DNA of 64,000 nucleotides from Nigerium massiliense (GTDB lineage: Bacteria; Actinomycetota; Actinomycetes; Propionibacteriales; Propionibacteriaceae): NCBI RefSeq assembly GCF_000826085.1, contig NZ_CCYM01000003.1, positions 620,001-684,000 on the forward strand, written 5' to 3'. The position numbers and the translations under genes are program-made. This document shows, piece after piece, positions 55,888 through 64,000 of the stretch; within the stretch, counting starts at the first letter, position 1; each line of letters begins with the position of its first letter. Below the pieces are notes generated by a model. That model had not been told where the DNA came from and made no database searches. It saw only the letters and a program-made list of their open reading frames with translations.

Positions 55888-57185
55888 GGGACGCACGTGG
55901 TGGCCGACGCCGTCCCCTGCGGCCGCTTGTCGCCGTCGAGCCGCTGGACGCTGACGCAGACCTTTCCCGAGCCGCGCACGGTGACGGGCGGGCGGTCGAG
56001 GTCGAGCGCGCGCTCGTTGACCTCGGCGCGGTAGCCACCCGCGGGCTGCCCAGCGGAATCGGTCCAGGTGAAGGCGACCACGTCGCCGGCGCGCCGCCCC
56101 GACACCGCGATCGTGGACGCCGCGGGCTTCAGCCACACCGACAACACCAACCCAACCGGAATCAGCGCCAGGGCGATGCCGACGGCAACGCCGAGCGGGA
56201 GCCGACGCCGCCGGGGACCCCCCGCTGCGCTGCCGGAAGGCCGGGACGCCCGGGACCCTTCCCCGGCCCCCTCCGCGGAGGCGACGGCGCCGCTCTGGGG
56301 ATCCGCCGCCGGACGCTCGCCGGCTTCGTCGCTGGCGCGCGGGCGGCCGGCGAACACGACGAGTTCGGTGCGGGGCAGCCCCAGCTCCTCCTCGATCTCC
56401 TGCAGGGCGGCGGCGAGGTCCAGCGCGGAGGGCCGGTCCGCGGGGTCCTTCGCGAGCGCAGCGCGCAGGACGTCCTCGAGCGCGGCGTCCACGTCGGGGC
56501 CGAGGGGCGCCGGGGCGTCGTCGCGCACCCGCAGCATGGTCGCGGTCAGGGCGTTGTCGCCGCCGGGGACCTCGAACGGCGGGCGCCCGGACAGCAGCGT
56601 CCACAGGGTCGCGGCCAGGCCATACACGTCGGTCCGCTCGCCCGGCGCGGCGGTCCCGAAGAGCAGTTCCGGGGCGGCCCACGGCACGGACGCCCCGGCG
56701 GCCTCCCCGAGCGGCGGCCCGGCCAGCCCGAAGTCGGCGAGCACGGGAACGCCGTCGCGGGAGATCAGGACATTGGCGGGCTTGACGTCGAGGTGCAGCA
56801 GCCCGGCTGCGTGCACGGTGGCGACCGCCCCGGCCAGCTGGACGCCGACGCGCAGCACGTCCGCGGTCGCGAGGCCGCCCAGGTCGGCGAGGGTCGGGGG
56901 CGGGCAGTAGCGCATCACCAGGTAGGGCCGGCCGTCAGCGGCCCGCCCGGCGGAGTACACGGGGACGACGTGCGGGTGCTCCAGCCGAGCCAAGACGTCG
57001 GCCTCGGCGAGGAACCGCTCGGCGCGACCGTCCCCGACCGGCCCGGTGAGCAGCTTCACCGCGACCATCCGCCGCGGGACGTCCTGCTCGGCGAGGAAGA
57101 CCCCGGCCTGCCCGCCGGAGCCGAGCGGTCGGACGAACCGCAGCCCGTCGATCGCGGGGGCCTCGCCCGGGCCGGGCGCACTCAT
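55884..57185 (-). CDS. Ser/Thr protein kinase with transmembrane anchor
   Basis: A 433-residue Hanks-type kinase. The N-lobe has GSGGQAGVFLAEQD and VAVKLL (ATP lysine); the catalytic loop is HLDVKPANVLI, with the usual HRD arginine replaced by Leu; DFG is in VLADFGLAG; APE in WAAPELL. A Pro/Ser-rich linker leads to a transmembrane helix (LGVAVGIALALIPVGLVLSVW) and an extracellular domain of ~85 residues with a Cys pair. Loss of the HRD arginine may mean activation does not need loop phosphorylation. It is coupled to PP2C upstream and FHA downstream. Confidence 0.92.
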   Translation of the reverse strand: MSAPGPGEAPAIDGLRFVRPLGSGGQAGVFLAEQDVPRRMVAVKLLTGPVGDGRAERFLAEADVLARLEHPHVVPVYSAGRAADGRPYLVMRYCPPPTLADLGGLATADVLRVGVQLAGAVATVHAAGLLHLDVKPANVLISRDGVPVLADFGLAGPPLGEAAGASVPWAAPELLFGTAAPGERTDVYGLAATLWTLLSGRPPFEVPGGDNALTATMLRVRDDAPAPLGPDVDAALEDVLRAALAKDPADRPSALDLAAALQEIEEELGLPRTELVVFAGRPRASDEAGERPAADPQSGAVASAEGAGEGSRASRPSGSAAGGPRRRRLPLGVAVGIALALIPVGLVLSVWLKPAASTIAVSGRRAGDVVAFTWTDSAGQPAGGYRAEVNERALDLDRPPVTVRGSGKVCVSVQRLDGDKRPQGTASATTCVP

Positions 57186-57937
57186 GCGGTCTCGCCCTCA
57201 CCTCGCGAGGCCGGCTCGTCCCGCACCGCGTCCACGACGATCACCGTGACGTTGTCGTGACCGCCGTGCTCCAGGGCGGCGGCGACCAGGGCATCGGCGG
57301 CCTGCTCGGGGCCGGGGTTCTCGTCCAGGATCGCGGCGATCAGGTCGTCGGGGACCTCGGTGTTCAACCCGTCGGAACAGACGACGAAGCGCTGCGCGGG
57401 CAGCGCCGCGCAGCGGAAGAGGTCGACGTCCGGCTCGAGCTGGGACCCGAGGCTGCGCGTGACGATGTTGCGGCTGGGGTGGACGCGGGCTTCCTCGGCG
57501 GTGATCACCCCGGCCTGCACGAGCTCCTCCACCTCGGAATGGTCGACGCTCACCCGCTCGAGCGTGCCCTCGACGAAGCGGTAGACCCGGGAGTCGCCGA
57601 CGTTGAACACGACGAAGTCCCGCCCCTGGTCGTCCGCGACAACGGCCACGCCGGTCACGGTGCTGCCCAGACCCCGCGCGTCGGCGTGCTGCGCGCCGTA
57701 GTCGATGACGGACCGGTTGGCGGCGCGGACGGCCTCGACGACGTCGGCCACGCGCAGTTCGTCGCACTCGGCCAGGGGGCGGAACGCTTGGACGACGAGC
57801 GAACTCGCGACGTCCCCCGCGGCGTGTCCGCCCATGCCGTCGGCGACCAGCCAGAGGCGCTGCCCCACCACGAAGTCGTCCTCGTTGTGGTTCCGGACGC
57901 GGCCGACGTCGGTTCGTGCGCCCGTTCCCACCCTCAT
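57182..57937 (-). CDS. PP2C-family Ser/Thr phosphatase
   Basis: A 251-residue metal-dependent PPM phosphatase that should dephosphorylate the neighbouring kinase or its substrates. Metal-site motifs are RTDVGRVRNHNEDDF, VADGMGGHAAGDVAS, FNVGDSRVYRF, CSDGLN and HGGHDNVTVIVV. The stop overlaps the kinase start by 4 bases. Just upstream a short ORF (MNERRQR) ends on the ATG of this gene, which may add translational coupling. Confidence 0.94.
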   Translation of the reverse strand: MRVGTGARTDVGRVRNHNEDDFVVGQRLWLVADGMGGHAAGDVASSLVVQAFRPLAECDELRVADVVEAVRAANRSVIDYGAQHADARGLGSTVTGVAVVADDQGRDFVVFNVGDSRVYRFVEGTLERVSVDHSEVEELVQAGVITAEEARVHPSRNIVTRSLGSQLEPDVDLFRCAALPAQRFVVCSDGLNTEVPDDLIAAILDENPGPEQAADALVAAALEHGGHDNVTVIVVDAVRDEPASRGEGETA

Positions 57938-57994
57938 CGTTGTCTTCTCTCGTTCATGGCGGCGTCGCTGCACCTTAGCAAGCCGGAGCGCGCC

Positions 57995-59233
57995 TCACCG
58001 GCGTGCGTGGAACCGCCCCAGGAACTCGTCCCGGAAGGCGGCCAGCTCGCCGCGTTCCATGGCGGCGCGGATGTCGTCGACCAACCGAACCGTGAAGCGC
58101 TCGTTGTGGATCGTCGCCAGCGTCGCGCTGAGCATCTCCTTGGCCTTGAACAGGTGGAACAGGTAGGCCCGCGTGTAGTGCGCGCAGGTGTAGCAGTCGC
58201 AGCCGTCCTCCAGCGGGGCGAAGGAGCGGCGGTTGCGCGCGGTGTTGACGTTGTAGCGGCCGTCGGCGGTGTAGATCGCGCCGTTGCGGGCGACGCGGGA
58301 CGGGTTGACGCAGTCGAACGTGTCGGCGCCGGCTTCCACGGCGGCGAAGAAGTCCTCTGGCTCGGAGATTCCCAGCAGGTGGCGCGGCCTGTCGAACGGC
58401 AGCTCGTCGGCGCACCACCCGACGATCGTGCCCAGGTTCTCCTTCTCGAGCGCCCCGCCGATGCCGTAGCCGTCGAAGCCGCGCCCGTCCACCTCAAGAG
58501 AGGCGAGGCCTGCCGCTGCCTGCCGGCGCAGATCTTCGTACTGGGCGCCCTGCACGACGCCGAACAGCGCTTGGTAGGGCTTGTCCGCGCGTTGCATGGT
58601 TAGCTCGGCGTGGGCGACCAGGCACCGGTGCGCCCAGCGGTGGGTGCGGGCGACGGAGGCCTCCTGGTAGCCGCGGGTGTTCATCAGCGTGGTGAGCTCG
58701 TCGAACGCGAACATGACGTCGGCGCCCAGCTGGTGCTGCACGGCCATGCTCACCTCCGGGGTGAACCGGTGCCGGTCGCCGTTGAGGTGGCTCTTGAACG
58801 TGACGCCGTCCTCGTCGACCTTGGCAAGGCGCTCCTTGCCCTCGGCGATGACGTCGTCGTTCGCGACGCCCGCGGTGTCCATCGCCAGCACCTTCTTGAA
58901 TCCGGCGCCCAGGCTCATCACCTGGAAGCCGCCCGAATCGGTGAACGTCGGGCCGGGCCAGTTCATGAACCTGCCGACGCCGCCCGCCTCGTCGATCAGG
59001 TCGGAGCCCGGCTGCAGGAACAGGTGGTACGCGTTGGCCAGCACCGCTTGGGCGCCGAGCTGGGCCACGGCCTCGGGCACCACCGACTTCACGGTCGCCT
59101 TGGTGCCCACGACGACGAACGCCGGCGTCCGGATGTCGCCGTGCGGGGTATGGATGACGCCGGTGCGGCCGCGTCCGTTGGACAGCACCGTGCCCGGTTC
59201 GAACGAGAAGGCTCCGGGATCAGCCCCGCTCAT
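57995..59233 (-). CDS. tgt: tRNA-guanine transglycosylase
   Basis: A 412-residue enzyme that swaps G34 of GUN-anticodon tRNAs for preQ1 or queuine. The active site Asp residues are in FTDSGGFQVMSLG and DTFDCVNPSRVARNG; the zinc site is CDCYTCAHYTRAYLFH. The ATG at 59233 overlaps the rsmE stop by 4 bases. Queuosine synthesis genes are not present here, so salvage through the transporter at 54452 is likely. Confidence 0.95.
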   Translation of the reverse strand: MSGADPGAFSFEPGTVLSNGRGRTGVIHTPHGDIRTPAFVVVGTKATVKSVVPEAVAQLGAQAVLANAYHLFLQPGSDLIDEAGGVGRFMNWPGPTFTDSGGFQVMSLGAGFKKVLAMDTAGVANDDVIAEGKERLAKVDEDGVTFKSHLNGDRHRFTPEVSMAVQHQLGADVMFAFDELTTLMNTRGYQEASVARTHRWAHRCLVAHAELTMQRADKPYQALFGVVQGAQYEDLRRQAAAGLASLEVDGRGFDGYGIGGALEKENLGTIVGWCADELPFDRPRHLLGISEPEDFFAAVEAGADTFDCVNPSRVARNGAIYTADGRYNVNTARNRRSFAPLEDGCDCYTCAHYTRAYLFHLFKAKEMLSATLATIHNERFTVRLVDDIRAAMERGELAAFRDEFLGRFHARR

Positions 59234-59967
59234 CGGCGCGCGGCCAGCAGCGCGCGCACCTGCGCGAGCGCCGCGACGCCCGCGGTGGACGTCCGCAGCA
59301 CCCCGTCGGAGATCGAGACGGGGACGCCGCCGGCTTTCGTGAACGCGTCCAGTTCCTCGGGCGCGATGCCGCCCTCGGGGCCGACGATCATCAAGATCTC
59401 CCCGCTGGCCGGCAGCTCGACGTCGGCGAGCCCGACCTCGGCGTCCTCGTGCAGGACGAGGGTCAGGGCGGTCTGCGGGATGCGCTGCACCAGCGCGCCC
59501 GTGTCGGACGGGAACCCCACCGTCGGGACGCGGTAGCGCCGCGACTGCTTGGTCGCCTCCCGCGCGGCGGCGCGCCAGCGGGTCAGGCCGCGCTGGGCGC
59601 GCTCGGGGTCCCACTTGACGATGGAGCGGGCGGCCGGCCAGGGGACGATCTCGTCCACGCCCAGCTCGGTCATGGTTTCGACGGCCAGCTCGGCGCGGTC
59701 GCCCTTGGCGAGCCCCTGCGCCACCGCGAGCCGCAGCGGGGACTGCGGCGTGTGCAGCACCTCGTCCACGGTCAAGGTCATGGCGGACCGCTCGGTCGAC
59801 GTCACCGGCCCGCGGACGGCCGTGCCCGCGCCGTCCGCGACGAGCACCGTCTCCCCGACGCGGATGCGTCGCACGGAGACCGCGTGGCGACCCTCGTCGC
59901 CGGAGACGGTCACCTCGTCGCCGACCTGCGGCGAATCCAGCTCGGCCAGGAACAGGGCGTCGGTCAT
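59230..59967 (-). CDS. rsmE: 16S rRNA (uracil-1498-N3)-methyltransferase RsmE
   Basis: A 245-residue SPOUT-fold methyltransferase. It has the N-terminal PUA-like part (VSGDEGRHAVSVRRIRVGE) and the C-terminal knotted domain with ILMIVGPEGGIAPEELDAF and LRTSTAGVAALAQVR, the SAM site. It is one base from the dnaJ stop and overlaps tgt, an unusual insertion after the canonical hrcA-dnaJ-rsmE order. Confidence 0.95.
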   Translation of the reverse strand: MTDALFLAELDSPQVGDEVTVSGDEGRHAVSVRRIRVGETVLVADGAGTAVRGPVTSTERSAMTLTVDEVLHTPQSPLRLAVAQGLAKGDRAELAVETMTELGVDEIVPWPAARSIVKWDPERAQRGLTRWRAAAREATKQSRRYRVPTVGFPSDTGALVQRIPQTALTLVLHEDAEVGLADVELPASGEILMIVGPEGGIAPEELDAFTKAGGVPVSISDGVLRTSTAGVAALAQVRALLAARR

Positions 59968-59968
59968 G

Positions 59969-61138
<1,170 letters not shown>

Positions 61139-61142
61139 CGCG

Positions 61143-62156
61143 TCATCCTTCTGCCAAGATGCGGCCGACGTACCTGGCGACGGCGCGCACCGATGCGATG
61201 GTTGATGGGTAATCCATGCGGGTGGGGCCGACGATGCCCATCGTCGCCCACACGCTGTGGTCGGGTCCGTAGGTGCTGCCCACCACCGACGTCGTCTGCA
61301 GCGGCTCGTACGGGTTCTCCTGGCCGATCCGCACCACGACGTCGTCCGCCGTGCTGATGTCGCCCAGCAGCCGCAGCAGCACCACCTGCTCCTCGAGCGC
61401 CTCGAGCACCGGCTTGACGCTGGTCTCGAAGGACTCGCCGAAGCGGGTCAGGTTGGGCACGCCGCCCACCACCACGCGGGTGGACGGGTCGGCGCTCAGC
61501 AATTCGAGCAGGGTGGCGATCAGCGTGGACGCCAGCGGGCGCGTCTCCGGGGGGAACTCCTCCAGAGCGGTGGCCAGCCGTTCGACCGCCTGGGACGAGG
61601 TGGCCCCGACGACCAGGCCGTTCAGCCGCTGTCGCACCTCTTCGACCCGCTCCTCGGACGCCTCCCCCAGGTCGACGTGGCGCTGGTCGACACGGCCCAG
61701 GGAGTTCACGCTGATGAGCAGGCCGCGTTCGGCGGACAGCCGGACGACCTCGACGTGCCGCAGCACCGCGCTGGACAGCGTCGGGTACTGCACCATGGCC
61801 ACCTGCCGGGTGATCTGCGCGAGCAGGCGGACGGTGCGCAGCACCACGTCGTCGATGTCGACGGCGCCCGCCATGAACGCCGAGATCGCCCGCTTCTCGG
61901 CCGCGGACAGCGGCTTGATGGAGGCCAGCCGGTCGACGAACAAGCGGTAGCCCTTGTCGGTGGGGATGCGGCCGGCCGAGGTGTGGGGCTGCGTGATGTA
62001 GCCCTCCTCCTCGAGCGCGGCCATGTCGTTGCGGACGGTGGCCGGCGACACCTTGAGGTTGTGCCGCTCGACGAGGGCCCGGGAACCGACGGCCTCCTGG
62101 CTGGAGACGTAGTCGGTCACGATCGCCCGCAAGATCGCGAGCTTCCTGTCGTCCAC
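61143..62156 (-). CDS. hrcA: Heat-inducible transcription repressor HrcA
   Basis: A 337-residue repressor that binds CIRCE elements before chaperone genes. The N-terminal winged helix is in [20 protein letters not shown] and [20 protein letters not shown]; a GAF-like and dimerisation domain follows. The GTG 62156 has AAGGGGGA upstream. An in-frame start 9 codons earlier is possible but lies closer to CIRCE. It likely represses itself and dnaJ. Confidence 0.95.
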   Translation of the reverse strand: MDDRKLAILRAIVTDYVSSQEAVGSRALVERHNLKVSPATVRNDMAALEEEGYITQPHTSAGRIPTDKGYRLFVDRLASIKPLSAAEKRAISAFMAGAVDIDDVVLRTVRLLAQITRQVAMVQYPTLSSAVLRHVEVVRLSAERGLLISVNSLGRVDQRHVDLGEASEERVEEVRQRLNGLVVGATSSQAVERLATALEEFPPETRPLASTLIATLLELLSADPSTRVVVGGVPNLTRFGESFETSVKPVLEALEEQVVLLRLLGDISTADDVVVRIGQENPYEPLQTTSVVGSTYGPDHSVWATMGIVGPTRMDYPSTIASVRAVARYVGRILAEG

Positions 62157-62176
62157 CTCTCGTCCCCCTTCCGCGA

Positions 62177-62203
62177 CTGGCACTCTCCCGAACAGAGTGC
62201 CAG
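62177..62203 (-). promoter_or_regulatory. CIRCE operator upstream of hrcA
   Basis: CTGGCACTC-N9-GAGTGCCAG is a perfect 9-bp inverted repeat with the 9-base spacer of CIRCE. A TAAGCT -10 (62207-62202) overlaps its distal arm, so HrcA binding would block transcription of hrcA-dnaJ-rsmE. Confidence 0.9.
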
Positions 62204-62281
62204 CTTACTCCGGATGCCGAACGCGGTCGCCCACCCCGCGGCGCGAGGCGGACGACGGGGCGCGGCGCTCAGGGTGAGGGA

Positions 62282-62680
62282 TCAGTACTGGCGGACCTGC
62301 GGATCGGGCCGGTTGACGCCGAACACGCCGCTGACGAGCCAGCTCACCACGCTGATGATGACCGAGCCGATCAGGGCCGGCCAGAAGCCGTCGACATGGA
62401 ACCCGATGCCGAGTTGCCCCGCGATCCATGACGTCAGCATCAACATCAGTGCATTGAGCACGAACAGGAAGAGACCGAAGGTCGCCACGATCAGGCACGT
62501 GGACAGGACGGTCGCCAGCGGCTTCACGAGCGCGTTGACGAGGCCGAGGATGAGGGCGACACCCGCCAGCGTGAGGGCGGTGGCGGTGGCGGTCGGTCCG
62601 GTGACGGTGATGCCCGGCACGAGCCAGGCGGCGATGCCCACGGCGATGGCCGTGGCGATGAGGCGCAGGAGAAGTCTCAT
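62282..62680 (-). CDS. Small membrane protein, PF04020-type (labelled phage holin family IV)
   Basis: A 132-residue protein with about four hydrophobic helices (RLIATAIAVGIAAWLVPGIT, VALILGLVNALVKPLATVLS, IVATFGLFLFVLNALMLML, WPALIGSVIISVVSWLVSGV). This matches the PF04020 group, often labelled phage-holin-like but found in many genomes away from phages. GGAG precedes the ATG by a few bases. There are no other phage genes nearby, so a membrane role in the cell is more likely. Confidence 0.8.
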   Translation of the reverse strand: MRLLLRLIATAIAVGIAAWLVPGITVTGPTATATALTLAGVALILGLVNALVKPLATVLSTCLIVATFGLFLFVLNALMLMLTSWIAGQLGIGFHVDGFWPALIGSVIISVVSWLVSGVFGVNRPDPQVRQY

Positions 62681-62704
62681 GTCTCCAGGGTGCCATCCGT
62701 CGCC

Positions 62705-62710
62705 TAAGGT
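62705..62710 (+). promoter_or_regulatory. -10 box TAAGGT for leaderless MBL gene
   Basis: TAAGGT ends 7 bases before ATG 62718, with no ribosome site. Confidence 0.5.
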
Positions 62711-62717
62711 GGGCGCC

Positions 62718-63569
62718 ATGTCTGAGCCCGTCGACTTCTCCCTCACCCCGTTCGAGCCGCTCGCGGAGGACATCTTCCGCGCCGTGGCCGAGCCGGCCGG
62801 CGTCACCATCGGCCTGATCGTCGGGCAGACCGGCGCGCTCGTCGTCGACACGGGCTCGTCGCCCAACCAGGGCTGGGAGATCCGTGCGGCGGCCGAGCGC
62901 GTCACCGACAAGCCCATCGTCGGCGCCGTGGTCACCCACCACCACTACGACCACCTCTACGGGCTGTCGGCGTTCCGCGACGTGGCGACCTACGGCCACG
63001 AGTCGCTGGGCGAGTCGACGCGGGCGAATCCCGAGCTCGCGGCCGAGCTCGAGCGGCTCGGCTTCAGCGAGGACGAGCTGATGATGCCCGCGCGGACGTT
63101 CTCCCTCGCGGCCACCGTCGACCTCGGCGGGCGCCATGTCGAGCTGGTGCATTTCGGCGTCGGGCACACCTCAGGCGACGTCGTCGTCCTGGTGCCGGAC
63201 GCGTCCGTGATCTTCACCGGGGACCTGCTGGAGCAGTCCGGGCCCCCGCAGGTGGGCCCCGACTCCAGCCTGAAGCAGTGGCCGCGGGCGCTGGACGGCG
63301 TCCTGGGGACGCTGCGCGCCGACACGGTGCTCGTGCCGGGGCACGGGGAGCCCGTGGACCGGGACTTCGCGTTCATCCAGCGCGGCGAACTGGCCGGCAC
63401 CTACGCGCAGGTCGAGCACCTGGTGCAGCGCGGGGTCCCGGAAGACGAGGCCTACGAGCGGGGCGAGTGGAACTTCCCCGAGGAGGCCATCCGCGCGTGG
63501 CTGCCGCTGGTCTACGCCGAGCTGGCCGCGCAGGGCAAGAAGCCGCGACGCTCGCTGAAGCTGCTCTGA
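62718..63569 (+). CDS. Metallo-beta-lactamase-fold hydrolase
   Basis: A 283-residue MBL-fold enzyme. The HxHxDH motif is in VTHHHYDHLYGLSAF; the other ligands are in FGVGHTSGDVVVLV, IFTGDLLEQSG and VPGHGEPVDRDFAF. The fold covers glyoxalase II, lactonase and other hydrolases; the substrate is not readable. The gene begins with a likely leaderless ATG and ends in a convergent hairpin. No recognised partner lies beside it. Confidence 0.9.
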   Translation: MSEPVDFSLTPFEPLAEDIFRAVAEPAGVTIGLIVGQTGALVVDTGSSPNQGWEIRAAAERVTDKPIVGAVVTHHHYDHLYGLSAFRDVATYGHESLGESTRANPELAAELERLGFSEDELMMPARTFSLAATVDLGGRHVELVHFGVGHTSGDVVVLVPDASVIFTGDLLEQSGPPQVGPDSSLKQWPRALDGVLGTLRADTVLVPGHGEPVDRDFAFIQRGELAGTYAQVEHLVQRGVPEDEAYERGEWNFPEEAIRAWLPLVYAELAAQGKKPRRSLKLL

Positions 63570-63614
63570 GCCGCGGCGGCCTCAGGCGGAGTGCCCGGCC
63601 CGGCGGCGGCTCAG
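63566..63614. terminator. Convergent hairpin terminator
   Basis: CTGAGCCGC (63566-63574) pairs with GCGGCTCAG (63606-63614). It overlaps the stop codons of both convergent genes, so it may end both transcripts. Confidence 0.55.
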
Positions 63615-63922
63615 AAGCGCACCGGCGTCCAGCGTCCGCCGTCACGACGCAGCAGCCAGGAGCGTCCGATCGTGGCGACCTCCTCGACGCCGCGGCAGCC
63701 GTCGAAGGCCGCGCCGCGGGCGTCCTCGTCCTCCTCGTCGCGGCTGGCCGGCGAGACCGCGAAGCGGATCAGGATGCGCGGGGTGCCGGCGGCGATGTCG
63801 AGGTCGCGGGATTCGACTGTGTTGGCCAGGCCGATGGCGGCGACGGCGGCGTCCATCACCTCGGGCGGGCGATGGCCCGGCTTGAGGCCGAGGATCTCGA
63901 TCTCGACGCGGTAGGAGCTCAC
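63611..63922 (-). CDS. Conserved hypothetical protein
   Basis: A 103-residue soluble protein starting at GTG 63922. It has an alternating pattern (YRVEIEILGLKPGHRPPEV, ESRDLDIAAGTPRILIRFAV) and an acidic stretch, with no family I recognise. Its start overlaps the stop of the upstream partial gene (GTGA), so they form one operon. Confidence 0.65.
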   Translation of the reverse strand: MSSYRVEIEILGLKPGHRPPEVMDAAVAAIGLANTVESRDLDIAAGTPRILIRFAVSPASRDEEDEDARGAAFDGCRGVEEVATIGRSWLLRRDGGRWTPVRF

Positions 63923-64000
63923 TGGTTCAGGGTGGGGTGCGTGGCGAGCCAGTCGGGCGTGACGAGGGTGTCGTTGACGATGTCCCAGGCGTCCGGGGTG
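63919..64000 (-). CDS. C-terminus of an unidentified protein (5' end outside window)
   Basis: The last 26 codons of a gene that runs off the right edge, ending in DTLVTPDWLATHPTLNQ. The reading frame is open to the edge and its stop overlaps the GTG of the 103-residue gene. Too little is present to assign a family. Confidence 0.55.
   Translation of the reverse strand, partial: TPDAWDIVNDTLVTPDWLATHPTLNQ

Noticed and set aside
62282..62680. Prophage remnant, from the 'holin family' label
   Set aside because: PF04020-type proteins are common outside phages, and no integrase, capsid or tail gene is in the window.

Overview
The window is very GC-rich DNA from an actinobacterium. Mycothiol biosynthesis (mshB), the hrcA-dnaJ-rsmE ... 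phoH-ybeY-corC-era block, zur/recO/uppS neighbours, many GTG starts and many apparently leaderless promoters all point that way. Gene content and order fit the Propionibacteriaceae best; that family call is inference. No prophage, insertion sequence or CRISPR array was seen. Coding density is high and most intergenic gaps are under 250 bp.

Layout. 1-5124: a MoxR AAA ATPase (partial), a divergent membrane protein with a kinase-like N-terminus, a HAD phosphatase, a small zincin, a DUF3072 protein, a YggS-type PLP protein and a DUF7916 TIM-barrel protein. 5125-8980: accessory stretch with a frameshifted DUF222/HNH gene, a CAU tRNA and a HipB/HipA toxin-antitoxin pair whose promoter lies in an array of inverted-repeat operators. 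8981-13915: a divergent lipid locus with a fatty acyl-CoA reductase fused to a HAD phosphatase on one strand, and an SDR plus an alkyl-DHAP synthase on the other. Together these look like an aerobic ether-lipid pathway, the most striking system in the window. 13934-14750: a decayed AEC transporter and tRNA-Asn. 14792-28724: sigma factor, dnaG, an AAA ATPase, a flavin monooxygenase, fetB, a MerR regulator, dgt, a Tyr/Gln/Gly-repeat membrane protein, dusB and zur. 28777-35330: recO, a broken GH3 gene, the nickel-pincer cofactor genes larC-larE-larB (no larA seen) and uppS.

35343-46846: two drug-efflux MFS proteins around mshB, argG, a FUSC protein, a large PEP-utilising phosphotransferase resembling rifampicin phosphotransferase, and leuA preceded by a 14-codon leucine-rich leader peptide with an attenuator. 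46846-62203: the conserved translation/stress block read from the minus strand (hrcA, dnaJ, rsmE, ... phoH, ybeY, corC, era). It is interrupted by inserted units: tgt, a PP2C-Ser/Thr kinase-FHA signalling operon, a queuosine-precursor transporter, a proline iminopeptidase pair and a lipoprotein gene. A CIRCE operator precedes hrcA. 62282-64000: a small PF04020-type membrane protein, a metallo-beta-lactamase-fold hydrolase and two unassigned genes at the edge.

A recurring pattern is a TANNNT -10 box exactly 7 (sometimes 6 or 8) bases before an ATG/GTG with no ribosome binding site. It is seen at about eleven genes and implies widespread leaderless transcription. Three genes (HNH, AEC, GH3) carry frameshifts. 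In HNH and at one AEC site the shifts fall in runs of G/C, so sequencing error is a live alternative; the AEC and GH3 genes also lack internal coding sequence and look truly decayed.
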